Of a stretch of DNA of 64,000 nucleotides, positions 43,409 to 52,200 are shown piece after piece. Under the pieces are notes generated by a model. It had not been told where the DNA came from and did not search any database. It saw only the letters and a program-made list of their open reading frames with translations. Location: assembly GCF_022524345.1 (NCBI RefSeq), contig NZ_JAKWJU010000002.1, positions 6,128,001 through 6,192,000 of the forward strand, read 5' to 3'. A program made the position numbers and the translations under genes. The first letter of the stretch is position 1, and the number at the start of each line of letters is the position of its first letter. This DNA comes from Streptomyces marispadix. GTDB taxonomy: Bacteria; Actinomycetota; Actinomycetes; Streptomycetales; Streptomycetaceae.

Positions 43409-44571
43409 GCCTGAGCCACCGGGACTTCGGCCTCAGCGAGACGCAGCGCGACTTCCGCGCCCTGGCGGCGGACTTCGTCGACGCGGAGATCGCACCGCAC
43501 GCCCGCGAGTGGGACCGTGCCGAACGCGTCGACCCCGGGATCGTCCGGCGCCTCGGTGAAATGGGCTTTCTGGGCCTGACCGTTCCGGAGCGCTACGGCG
43601 GCGTCGACGCCGACTTCCTCTCCTACGTACTGGTCACGGAGGAGCTGGGGCGCGGCGACTCGGCGGTGCGCGGCATCGTCTCCGTCTCCCTCGGGCTGGT
43701 GACGAAGACGATCGCCGCACACGGCACCGACGCCCAACGCGCCGAGTGGATACCGAGGTTGGTGCGCGGCGACGCTCTGGGCTGCTTCGCGCTGACCGAG
43801 CCGGGGACGGGCTCGGACGCCGCCTCGCTCAGCACACGTGCCACACGCGACGGCGGCGACTGGATCATCGACGGCGGCAAGATGTTCATCACCAACGGCA
43901 CGGTCGCAGACGTGGCGTTGACGTTCGCGCGTACGAGCGAGGACGGCATCACAGCGTTCCTCGTGCCCACCGCCGCACCCGGTCTGACCGCCACCGAGAT
44001 ACACGGCAAGCTGGGCCTTCGCGGCCAGGCCACCGCCGAACTCGCCTTCGAGGGCGTGCGGGTGCCGGACTCCGCCCGGCTCGGCGAGACCGGCCGCGGT
44101 CTGGGCATCGCGCTGGGGGCTCTCTCCCGGGGCCGCGTCTCCGTCGCCGCGGGGGCCGTCGGCCTCGCGCAAGGAGCGCTCGACGCGGCGGTCCGATACG
44201 CCACGGAGCGCGAGCAGTTCGGCAGGCCGGTCGCCTCCTTCCAGCTCGTACAGGAGCTGCTGGCCGACTCCGAGGTGGACATTCGGGCGGCCCGGCTGCT
44301 CACCCGCCAGGTGGCGGGGATGGCCGACGCGGGCGTCTCGCCGAAGGATTACGCCACGGAGGCGTCCGTCGCCAAATACCACGCGAGCGAGACGGCCGTG
44401 CGGGTCTCGAACAATTGCCTCCAGACGTTCGGCGGTTACGGCTTCATAGACGAGTACCCCGCCGGCAAATACCTGAGAGACGCACGGGTGCTCACTCTCT
44501 ACGAGGGCACCAGCCAGGTCCAGAAACTGATCATCGGCCGTGCTCTGACCGGTGTCGACGCGATGACGTGA
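43405..44571 (+). CDS. acyl-CoA dehydrogenase
   Basis: A 388-residue classical acyl-CoA dehydrogenase. Seen: FALTEPGTGSDAASLSTRA, MFITNGTVADVALTFAR, HGKLGLRGQATAELAFEGV, YATEREQFGRPVASFQ, and NCLQTFGGYGFIDEYPAGKYLRDARVLTLYEGTSQVQK read in parts, with the catalytic Glu at about 367 in LYEGTSQ. ATG 43405 overlaps the dehydrogenase stop, so expression is coupled. With the upstream CoA-transferase, hydroxyacyl-CoA dehydrogenase and thiolase it completes most of a beta-oxidation spiral; an enoyl-CoA hydratase is missing from the locus. Confidence 0.91.
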   Translation: MSLSHRDFGLSETQRDFRALAADFVDAEIAPHAREWDRAERVDPGIVRRLGEMGFLGLTVPERYGGVDADFLSYVLVTEELGRGDSAVRGIVSVSLGLVTKTIAAHGTDAQRAEWIPRLVRGDALGCFALTEPGTGSDAASLSTRATRDGGDWIIDGGKMFITNGTVADVALTFARTSEDGITAFLVPTAAPGLTATEIHGKLGLRGQATAELAFEGVRVPDSARLGETGRGLGIALGALSRGRVSVAAGAVGLAQGALDAAVRYATEREQFGRPVASFQLVQELLADSEVDIRAARLLTRQVAGMADAGVSPKDYATEASVAKYHASETAVRVSNNCLQTFGGYGFIDEYPAGKYLRDARVLTLYEGTSQVQKLIIGRALTGVDAMT

Positions 44572-44612
44572 CCAGCGCCGCCGTGCGCTGGGCTTTCCGG
44601 CCGGAACGCGCC

Positions 44613-44625
44613 CTGTTTGAAACAG
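44613..44625. promoter_or_regulatory. CTGTTT-G-AAACAG palindrome before methyltransferase copy 2
   Basis: A perfect 6-bp inverted repeat, AT-rich against the local background, 50 nt upstream of the GTG at 44676. It may be an operator or part of the promoter. Confidence 0.3.
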
Positions 44626-44675
44626 CCCTCGGTGAGAAGGTGTGTCGTCGGCGACCGCGCGCTTAGGGGAGAGCA

Positions 44676-45479
44676 GTGACCGCGAACGACGAGATCGACA
44701 CCGGCAGGCCCCATCCGGCCCGCGTCTACGACTACTGGCTGAACGGCCACAGCCACTACGAGGCCGACGCGGCAGCGGCGGAACGAGTGGTGCAGGTGTG
44801 GCCCGGCGTGGTCATGGGCGCCCGGCTCAACCGGGAGTTCATGCACAGGGCGACACGCTGGCTCGTGAGAGAGGCGGGCGTGCGGCAGTTCCTGGACATC
44901 GGCACGGGCATCCCGACGGAACCCAACCTCCATCAGGTCGCCCAGGCGATCGCCCCCGAGACCAGGGTCGTCTACGCCGACAACGACCCGATCGTTCTCC
45001 ACCAGGCGCAGAAGCTGCTGACCGGCTCCCCGGAGGGCCGTACGGCGTATCTGCACGCCGACTTCACCGAGCCGCGGAGCATCCTCGAAGCCCCCGCGCT
45101 GCGCGAGACCCTCGACCTGGGGCGTCCCGTGGCGCTCTCGCTGATCGCGCTGCTGCACTTCATCACCGACGAGCGCGGCGCGTACGAGATCGTCCGCACG
45201 CTCATGGACGCACTGCCCTCCGGCAGCTTCCTGGTCGTCTCGCACGCCACTGCCGACTTCGACCCGGATCTGCTCACGCGGGTCGCCGAGGCGTACCAGT
45301 CGACGGTGGCCGAGGGGCAGATCCGCTCCAGCTCCGAAGTCAACCGGTTCTTCGAGGGGTTGGAGCTCGTCGACCCCGGCGTCGTCGTGGCGCACCGCTG
45401 GCGGCCCGACGGCGACGTCCAGCCGGACATCACCGATGCGGAGTTCCCCGTCTACGGCGGGGTCGCACGCAAGCCCTGA
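44676..45479 (+). CDS. SAM-dependent methyltransferase, DUF574 (pfam04672) family, copy 2
   Basis: A 267-residue paralogue of the gene at 11119. ARVYDYWLNGHSHYEADA at the N-terminus, FLDIGTGIPTEPNLHQVAQ as the SAM loop (canonical DIGTG, unlike copy 1), VVYADNDPIVLHQAQ, LLHFITDERGAYEIV and LPSGSFLVVSHATADF. Substrate unknown. GTG 44676 has GGGGAGAGCA directly upstream. A stand-alone gene between the acyl-CoA operon and the VanZ fusion. Confidence 0.86.
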   Translation: MTANDEIDTGRPHPARVYDYWLNGHSHYEADAAAAERVVQVWPGVVMGARLNREFMHRATRWLVREAGVRQFLDIGTGIPTEPNLHQVAQAIAPETRVVYADNDPIVLHQAQKLLTGSPEGRTAYLHADFTEPRSILEAPALRETLDLGRPVALSLIALLHFITDERGAYEIVRTLMDALPSGSFLVVSHATADFDPDLLTRVAEAYQSTVAEGQIRSSSEVNRFFEGLELVDPGVVVAHRWRPDGDVQPDITDAEFPVYGGVARKP

Positions 45480-45581
45480 GCCCCGCGGCGGCTGCCGGAA
45501 ACCGGCGGCGCATGCTTCGGCCCACCGGGGGTAACTGCTGGCCAGACGGTACCCAGGCGGCCCCCGGGAGGGTGCGTACGG

Positions 45582-46601
45582 ATGTGGAGGTTCCTCGACG
45601 GCAACGCCGCGAAGGCGAAGACGGCGGCGGGCGGGACGAAGCGGACCGGCGACAAGAAGGCGGCGGCGAAGCAGCCTTCGGGCAAGCAGACGGCGGGGAA
45701 GAAGCCCGCCGCGAAACCGGCGCCGAAACGGGCGGCGAAGACGGCAGCGAAGAAGTCACCGTCGGGGAAGTCACCGTCGGGGAAGTCACCGTCGGGGAAG
45801 ACAGCGCGGAAGACGCCGGGCACGAAGTCCAAGGCGGCTCCCAGGACTTCTGCGAAGACGGCTCCCAGGACGGCTGCGAAGAAGTCAGCGGGGAAGTCAG
45901 CGGGGAAGAAGCCGACGGGGAACAAGCCTTCGGGGAGGAAGACAGCGGGGAAGTCCGCGGCTGAGGGCCCCACGGGCACCGCCGGGACCGCTGGGAACGT
46001 CGTCGACGACGTGCTCACACAGCGCCGACTGCCGCTGGTGTGGCGGGTGTTGATCCTGGGGGTGGCGTTCGTCGCGATGGTCGCCTTCGCCGTCGTACTG
46101 TCGAAGCTGACGCTGGGCCCTTCGGCCGCGTCCGAGTCGCTCGTGCACAGCAATCTGCGGCCCGGCGACTCCATCCGCGCCTATCTCGCGCAGCCCGCCA
46201 TCCAGGACACCCTGAAGCAGCTCGGCGGGAACATCGTGCTCGGCATGCCCTTCGGCGTGCTGCTGCCCGCCCTGGTACCGCGAACCCGGGGTCTGCTGCG
46301 GGTGATGGCGGCGACGGCGGCGGTCATGCTGCTGGTGGAGCTGGTGCAGGGCGCCCTGGTGCAGGGCCGGGCCTTCGACATCGACGACGTCATCCTCAAC
46401 ACCACGGGCGCCATGCTCGGTTATCTCATCCTCGGCCGCCGTCTCGGTCTCGCCGTGCATCCGCGCCGTCGCCACTGGTGGCACCGGCGGACGGTGAGCG
46501 GCACGTCCAAGACGGTCTCCCGTGAGAGTGCGGCCCCGCAGAACGCGAGCAGCCGGGGTACGAGCAGCCGGGGCGGGAGCCGTCAGAACGCCAGAAGCTG
46601 A
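45582..46601 (+). CDS. VanZ-domain membrane protein with histone H1-like Lys/Ala-rich N-terminus
   Basis: A 339-residue protein. Residues about 8-125 are almost only Lys, Ala, Ser, Gly, Thr and Pro (KKAAAKQPSGKQTAGKKPAAK), like eukaryotic H1 tails and actinobacterial HU/Hup2 tails. Three SPSGK repeats come from a 15-bp DNA repeat. Residues about 148-300 are a VanZ-like domain: helices at VWRVLILGVAFVAMVAFAVVL, GGNIVLGMPFGVLLPALVPR, LLRVMAATAAVMLLVELVQG and DIDDVILNTTGAMLGYLIL, with the conserved E-x2-Q and DxDD. The tail is Ser/Arg-rich. A DNA- or anion-binding tail on an integral membrane protein is odd. ATG 45582 has gggagggtgcg upstream. Confidence 0.82.
   Translation: MWRFLDGNAAKAKTAAGGTKRTGDKKAAAKQPSGKQTAGKKPAAKPAPKRAAKTAAKKSPSGKSPSGKSPSGKTARKTPGTKSKAAPRTSAKTAPRTAAKKSAGKSAGKKPTGNKPSGRKTAGKSAAEGPTGTAGTAGNVVDDVLTQRRLPLVWRVLILGVAFVAMVAFAVVLSKLTLGPSAASESLVHSNLRPGDSIRAYLAQPAIQDTLKQLGGNIVLGMPFGVLLPALVPRTRGLLRVMAATAAVMLLVELVQGALVQGRAFDIDDVILNTTGAMLGYLILGRRLGLAVHPRRRHWWHRRTVSGTSKTVSRESAAPQNASSRGTSSRGGSRQNARS
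45753..45797 (+). repeat. 15-bp tandem repeat coding for SPSGK
   Basis: aagtcaccgtcgggg occurs three times exactly (45753, 45768, 45783) inside the VanZ-fusion gene. The repeat keeps the frame and suggests length variation by slippage. Confidence 0.85.
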
Positions 46602-47878
46602 TCGACGAACTCATTGGCGAAGACCCGGCCCGGGTCGCGCTCGCGCACCAACTCGCGGAATTCGGCGGCGCGTTCGTAGAGCGCCGCGATACGTGCCGGC
46701 TCCATGGCGGTGAGCTTGCCCCAGTGGGGGCGCGCACCGAGCGGCAGCAGTCGCTCCTCCACGTCCGCCACCACGGGCAGTACGGCCTCGGGGTCCTTGA
46801 CCCATGTGAAGTGGAAGCCGACGCAGTCACGCTCGTACGCGGGGCTCAGCCACAGGTCGTCGGCGGCGACGGTTCGGACCTCGGAGATCTGGAGCACCGG
46901 CGCGATGCGGTCGCCGAGGCCGCGCAGAGCGGTGAGCGCCTCGGGAGCGGCGTCGCGGGGCAGCAGCAGCTCCGACTGCAACTCCTCGCCGTTGCTGGGG
47001 GTGAAGTCGGGACGGAAGTGCGGAAGCCGCTCGTACGAGGGGCCGGGGACACCGAGCTGTTCGGTGCAGTGCGTGGGCGGGATGCCGGGGATGGGGTGGT
47101 GGGCGGCTTCGGCCGGGGTCTTCCCCCGCCAGCCCGTACGGTGCACGCTGCCGTCCCGTTCCGCGGTGCGGTGCTTGGTCCACACCCGTGCCCGACCGCT
47201 GCGGTAGTCGGTGAACGCGCTGACGCTGTAGGCGCATCCGAAGATGTCGCCGAAGCGCTCGGCCACCTCGTCGAGGGGTACGCCGGTGTAGACGTGCTGG
47301 GAGACCTCGAAGGCCGGTTCCACGCTGAGCGTGAGGCTGGTGACGATGCCGAGGGCGCCCAGTGCGACGACGGCGCCGGGGAAGCGCCGTGGATCGTCGC
47401 GGCGGCTGAGCCGAGCCGACTCCCCGTCCGGGCCTACGACTTCCATGGCGGTCACGGCCGCCGCTAGGCACCGCTCCGAGTCGCCCGAGCCGTGTGTGGC
47501 CGTCGCACAGCAGCCCGCGACCGAAATGTGCGGCAGCGAGGCGAGGTTGGCGAGAGCCAGTCCGTATTCGTGCAGTGCCGTGGTGACTTCCCCGTACCGC
47601 ATGCCCGCGCCGACGGTGACGGTGGAGTCCGCCTCGTCCACGTCGATGAGCGGAGGCAGACCGTCGAGACGTACCAGGTCGCCCTCGGTGTCGGCGACGC
47701 GGTTGAAGGAGTGGCCGCTGCCGAGCGCGCGGATGCGCGACGCGGAGCCGACGAGGTCCCGCAACTCCTCGACGGAACGCGGACGTCGGACCTGGCGGGC
47801 GCGGAAGACGATGTTGCCCGCCCAGTTCTGAGCGGACGCTCCGGACTTCTGGCCGGATCGGGAACCTGATATGGGCAT
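46583..47878 (-). CDS. alditol oxidase (AldO-like, covalent FAD)
   Basis: A 431-residue VAO-family flavoprotein. RALGSGHSFNRVA carries the likely covalent-FAD His56. Also LASLPHISVAGCCATATHGSG (FAD domain), HVYTGVPLDEVAERF, HPIPGIPPTHCTEQLGVPGPSYERLPHFRPDFTPS and FVDQLL at the end, matching in order the Streptomyces xylitol/sorbitol oxidase AldO. It oxidises the terminal CH2OH of alditols with O2, releasing H2O2. ATG 47878 has AGGAACGCAC upstream. Divergent from the XRE gene at 48238 across 359 bp; the 3' end overlaps the VanZ gene by 19 bp. Confidence 0.9.
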   Translation of the reverse strand: MPISGSRSGQKSGASAQNWAGNIVFRARQVRRPRSVEELRDLVGSASRIRALGSGHSFNRVADTEGDLVRLDGLPPLIDVDEADSTVTVGAGMRYGEVTTALHEYGLALANLASLPHISVAGCCATATHGSGDSERCLAAAVTAMEVVGPDGESARLSRRDDPRRFPGAVVALGALGIVTSLTLSVEPAFEVSQHVYTGVPLDEVAERFGDIFGCAYSVSAFTDYRSGRARVWTKHRTAERDGSVHRTGWRGKTPAEAAHHPIPGIPPTHCTEQLGVPGPSYERLPHFRPDFTPSNGEELQSELLLPRDAAPEALTALRGLGDRIAPVLQISEVRTVAADDLWLSPAYERDCVGFHFTWVKDPEAVLPVVADVEERLLPLGARPHWGKLTAMEPARIAALYERAAEFRELVRERDPGRVFANEFVDQLLAF

Positions 47879-48048
47879 GTGCGTTCCTGGTCGTGAGGGC
47901 TTACGGGTGCGGATTCGAGCCGACAGCGTGCGTCAACGAATCGATATGAGGCCGGAATTGACCGGGTTGCGCGGGCCGGGGTGCGTAGGGAAACATTTTC
48001 GGCCGCCGGGATTGGCCGATCCACGCCACACAACGTACATTCCTTCCC

Positions 48049-48066
48049 TTGTGCAACTTGCGCAAC
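48049..48066. promoter_or_regulatory. tandem TTGTGCAAC-TTGCGCAAC motif in XRE/aldO divergent region
   Basis: Two adjacent 9-bp units, the second containing the palindrome TTGCGCAA (48058-48065). They lie 172 nt before the XRE start in a 359-bp gap without a gene (47879-48237). They resemble the TTGCA repeats near WhiJ module 2. Confidence 0.4.
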
Positions 48067-48237
48067 AGTCCCGCCCCGGGTGACTTCTTGGCGGGGACTG
48101 GACAGGGGCATGTGCGGGAATGAGGACGGACAGTGCCGTGGAAACCTACCCCTCGCGTGCCGCGAGGAGAGTGGACCGGAACGGGCCCATGGCCATCGTG
48201 GCCACACCTATGCGTTCACAGCACGGGGAGCTGAGGC

Positions 48238-49140
48238 ATGCGCATCACTGAGATCTCGGGCGGCATGCCCGACCGCCGCATCCCGGAAAGGCCGGCGGGG
48301 CCGGCAGTGCCCCGGCTGGTGCTGGGGGAGCGGTTGCGCAAACTGCGGGAGGCGCAGTACATATCGCGCCAGGAGGCCGGTGAGGCCATCAAGGCGTCGG
48401 ACGTGACCATCGCCCAACTGGAGCGCGGGCGCTGCGGATTCCACGAGCGGGACGTCACGGACCTGCTCACCATCTACGGCATCACCGACGAGACCGAGCA
48501 CGCCACCCTGCAAGCGCTGGCCGCGCAGACGAACGCGGCGGGATGGTGGCACGCCTACCAGGATCTGGTGCCCGACTGGTTCCACACCTACCTCGGGCTG
48601 GAACAGGCCGCGGGCGTCATCCGCGGCTACGAGGTCCAGTTCGTGCCCGGGCTGCTCCAGACACCCGAGTACGCCCGCGCCGTCATCACGCTCGGCCACG
48701 CCAGGGCCTCCGAGAACGAGCTGAAGCGCCGCGTCGAGCTGCGCATGCTGCGCCAGCGCATCCTGCACAGCTCCATGCCCCCGCATCTGTGGGCCGTCAT
48801 CGACGAGGCCGCGCTGCGGCGGCCCGTCGGCGGCGCCGAGACGATGCGCGGCCAGCTCGAACACCTCATCGCCGCATGCGAACTGCCGCATGTCACCGTG
48901 CACATCATGCCGTTCGCCGCAGGAGGCCACGCCGCGGCAGGAGGGCCCGTGACGCTGCTGCGGCTTCAGGAGCGCGAACTGCCCGACGTGGTCTACCTGG
49001 AGCAGCTCATGGGCGCCACCTACCCCGCGGAACGCGACGAGGTCGAGTACTACCGCCATGTGATCGACCGCCTGGTGACGGACGCCGCTCCGGCCCGTGA
49101 GACCCGAGGCATCCTGCTGGACATGATCGACGGACTCTGA
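48238..49140 (+). CDS. XRE-family regulator with DUF5753 domain, WhiJ-like (copy 3)
   Basis: A 300-residue regulator. HTH (about 20-75): LGERLRKLREAQYISRQEAGEAIKASDVTIAQLERGRCGFHERDV, read in parts. DUF5753: AAGWWHAYQDLVPDWFHTYLGLEQAA, YEVQFVPGLLQTPEYARAVITLG, RRVELRMLRQRIL, HVTVHIMPFAAGGHAAAGGPVTLLR and LPDVVYLEQLMGATY. ATG 48238 has GGGGAGCTGAGGC upstream. Unlike the other two copies it has no DUF397 gene next to it. Its 3' neighbour, 129 bp away on the same strand, is the NACHT-LRR gene, which it may regulate. Confidence 0.88.
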   Translation: MRITEISGGMPDRRIPERPAGPAVPRLVLGERLRKLREAQYISRQEAGEAIKASDVTIAQLERGRCGFHERDVTDLLTIYGITDETEHATLQALAAQTNAAGWWHAYQDLVPDWFHTYLGLEQAAGVIRGYEVQFVPGLLQTPEYARAVITLGHARASENELKRRVELRMLRQRILHSSMPPHLWAVIDEAALRRPVGGAETMRGQLEHLIAACELPHVTVHIMPFAAGGHAAAGGPVTLLRLQERELPDVVYLEQLMGATYPAERDEVEYYRHVIDRLVTDAAPARETRGILLDMIDGL

Positions 49141-49269
49141 GCCCACCGCGCGCCCCGCCGCCGCGCGACATCCCCGGTGTGGATGCCTCATCGGCAACCG
49201 CCGCCTACCCTGGGTCACTTGACTGTACGTCAGATGGATCATCCGGCAGCAGGGCGGTAACGGGGGCGC

Positions 49270-52200
49270 ATGGAACCCATCAGCATCGGCGCGCGTGTCT
49301 CGTCGGCCGTCGCGGGACCGCTGGTCCGGCGGCTGTTCGCACAGCCGGGGCCGGGCGCCGGCCTGGTCGACTCGCCCGTACGCCTGGACCGGCTCGTCGC
49401 CTGGACCCAGAAGCGCACCCTCGGGGAGTCCGAAGTACGGCGTGTGGCCGAGCAGTTGGTGCGCGAGGCGTTGCGCAACGAGCCGGGCGAGCCTCCCGTA
49501 CGCGCCGACGAGGAGACCGCGGTGGCCGACGCCCTCGCCGGAACCCTGATGGCGCTCGGCGAGATCGGAATGGACGAGGTGCAGGCCGTGAGGCTGCGGC
49601 CCGACGGCCTGGCGCTCGTGCTGCGCCGCGAGGCCGACGAGGACGTCCGTGCGTCCGTGCGCCATCTCTCCGGCGACGGCGAGGCGTTGTACGACAGCCT
49701 GCTGGAGCTGGCCTGCCTGCACATCCTGCACTTCTTCACCCGGCGCGACACCTTTCCCGCCGCCACCGCCGTGGAGACCGTGCGGATGCTGGACGAACTC
49801 GTCCAGCGCGTGGACCAGGCGCTCACCCGGCTGTCCGACCAGTCGTCCGAGGACGCCGAGTTCGAGCAGCGCTACCTCGCGCGGCTGGCCGAGAAACACG
49901 GCGAACTGCGCATCTTCGGCGTGGACTTCTCCGACCCGCGCCGTGCGCACTGGCCGCTCGGCGAGGCGTATCTGAGCCTGGAGACCCGGCAGATCGGCGG
50001 TGCGGGCTCCGGGCGGCGGCAGCGCGTCGAGGAGGCGCTGGCGCGCCATCCCCGTGTGATGCTGCGCGGCGTCGCCGGTTCGGGGAAGACCACCCTGGTG
50101 CAGTGGCTCGCCGTATCGGCCGCCACCCGGCGGCTGTCCGGCACCGGGCTCGAACACCTCGCGGCGCACGTGCCGTTCGTACTGCCGGTGCGCACGCTGA
50201 CCCGCACGGCGGACGCGGAGCTGCCCGGGCCCAGCCAGTTCCTCGCGTCCGTCGGGCATCTCATCCACGACGAGGAGCCCGAGGGCTGGACGCTGCGCGT
50301 GCTGCGGTCGGGCCGCGGCATGCTGCTGATCGACGGGGTCGACGAGGCGCCGGAGGCCGACCGTGAGCGGGTACGCGCCTGGATCGCCGAACTGCTCAGC
50401 CTCTACCCCGAGGTGTACTGCCTGGTCACCAGCCGCCCCTCCGCGCTGGACACGGGCTGGCTACAGGAGTCGGCGTTCAGCGAGGTCACGCTGCTCGACC
50501 TGAGCCGCCACGACATCGAGCGCTTCGTACACAGATGGCACGCCGCCGTGGCCACCACCGTGCGGGCACGGGACCGGCAGGCCGTCACCGAACTGCGCGA
50601 CTCGCTCGTCAACACCCTCCACACAAAGCCCGACCTGCGTCAGCTCGCCACCAACCCGCTGCTGTGCGCGCTGATCTGCGCGCTGCACCGGGACCGCCAC
50701 AGGGAACTGCCGCGCGACCGCATGGCGTTGTACGAGGCCGCGCTGAGCATGCTGCTGCTTCGCCGCGACGAGGAACGCGAGGTCCAGCCGCCGGAGGGCA
50801 TCAACCCCTCCGCGCCCGCCGAGAAGCAGATGCTCCAGCGCATCGCCTTCTGGCTGCTCCAGAACGGCCGCGCGGAGGTCCACAGGAACAGCGCGGAACG
50901 CATCATCGAGCGTGCCCTGCCCGCCATGCCGCAGGTGGCGGCGCCCGAGCAGGCACCCGCCGTGCTGCGCTACCTGCTGCTGCGCACCGGGCTGCTGCTC
51001 CAGCCCACGGACCGCACCCTCAGCTTCGTACACCGTGTCTTCCAGGACTTCCTCGCCGCACGGCAGATCGTCGAGGACGAGCTGTTCGGGATGCTCGTCG
51101 ACAACGCGCACAAGGACCAGTGGGAAGACGTGGTCCGCATGACCCTCGGCCACTGCCGCGAACGCGAGTGCACCGAGGTGCTCGACGGGCTGCTGGAGAA
51201 GGGCGAGGCCGCGCGGCGCGCAAGCCTCGGGCTGCGCTGGCGGCGGCTGCATCTGCTCGCCGTCTCCGGCCTGGAGCATGTCACGACGCTCGACCCGGAG
51301 GTCCGTGCGAGGACCCAGTCCTACGGGCGCGCACTGTGGCCGCCCGAGGACGACGACAGGGCCGCACGGATGCTCGCGGACGTGGGCCCCGTCGTACTCG
51401 ACATCGTGCCGGAGGCCGCCGAAGTCGCGAACGAGCGCGAGGCGGAGGCCGCGGTGCAGATCGCCGGACGTGTCGGCGGCAACAGGGCACTGCATCTGCT
51501 GCGTCAGTACCGCACGCACAGTGCGCCCGGCGTACGGCAGCGCCTCGCCGACGCCTGGGGGAGTTTCGACGCCGCCCGCTACGCCGACGAAGTGCTCTCC
51601 CACGTCCCGCTGGAGGAGGTACGGCTCCACGTCGGCAGCCGCCGCGAACTGGCGGCCCTGGAGCAGCTCGGGCGGGTCTCGGAGATCGTCGTCGAGAGCG
51701 GTCTCGCCGCGGAGAGCACGGCGGGCCACCTCGTGGAGCATCTGGCGCCGAGGGAGCCCTGGTCGCTGCGCATCGAGGACTGCGCGGGCCTGGAAAGCTG
51801 CGCCCCGCTGGAGCGACTGCCGCTGCGGCAGCTCGAACTCTTCGGCGTGCCCGAGGAGTTGGACCTCACGCCCGTCGCCCGCATGTCACGGCTGCTGAGG
51901 CTCACCGTGCAGGGCAGACTGCCGGACCCGCTGCTGAGCGCGGCGCAGGAGGACGACTCCGAGCGCCGGGCGCCGCTGCGGGAGATGCGCATCGACGGGT
52001 TGCGGGCCGAGCCCGACGCGCTGGAGGGCATCGAGCGGCTGCGCGGCCTGGAGCATCTGATGGTTCAGCGGCCGACGATCGGCGCCGACGCGCTGGCACG
52101 GCTGGCGGTGCTGCCCAGGCTGCGCTCGCTGACGCTTCACGTCGCGGACACGGCGGAACTGGCCGAGGCCCCGCAGCTTCCGCAGGTACGTCATCTGGCG

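Noticed and set aside
47879-48237. Small plus-strand frames between aldO and the XRE gene
   Set aside because: No ribosome binding site or protein-like composition. The region reads as a divergent promoter.
48208-50268. Open frame of about 686 codons on the minus strand
   Set aside because: Antisense to the XRE and NACHT genes, whose motifs are unmistakable on the plus strand.
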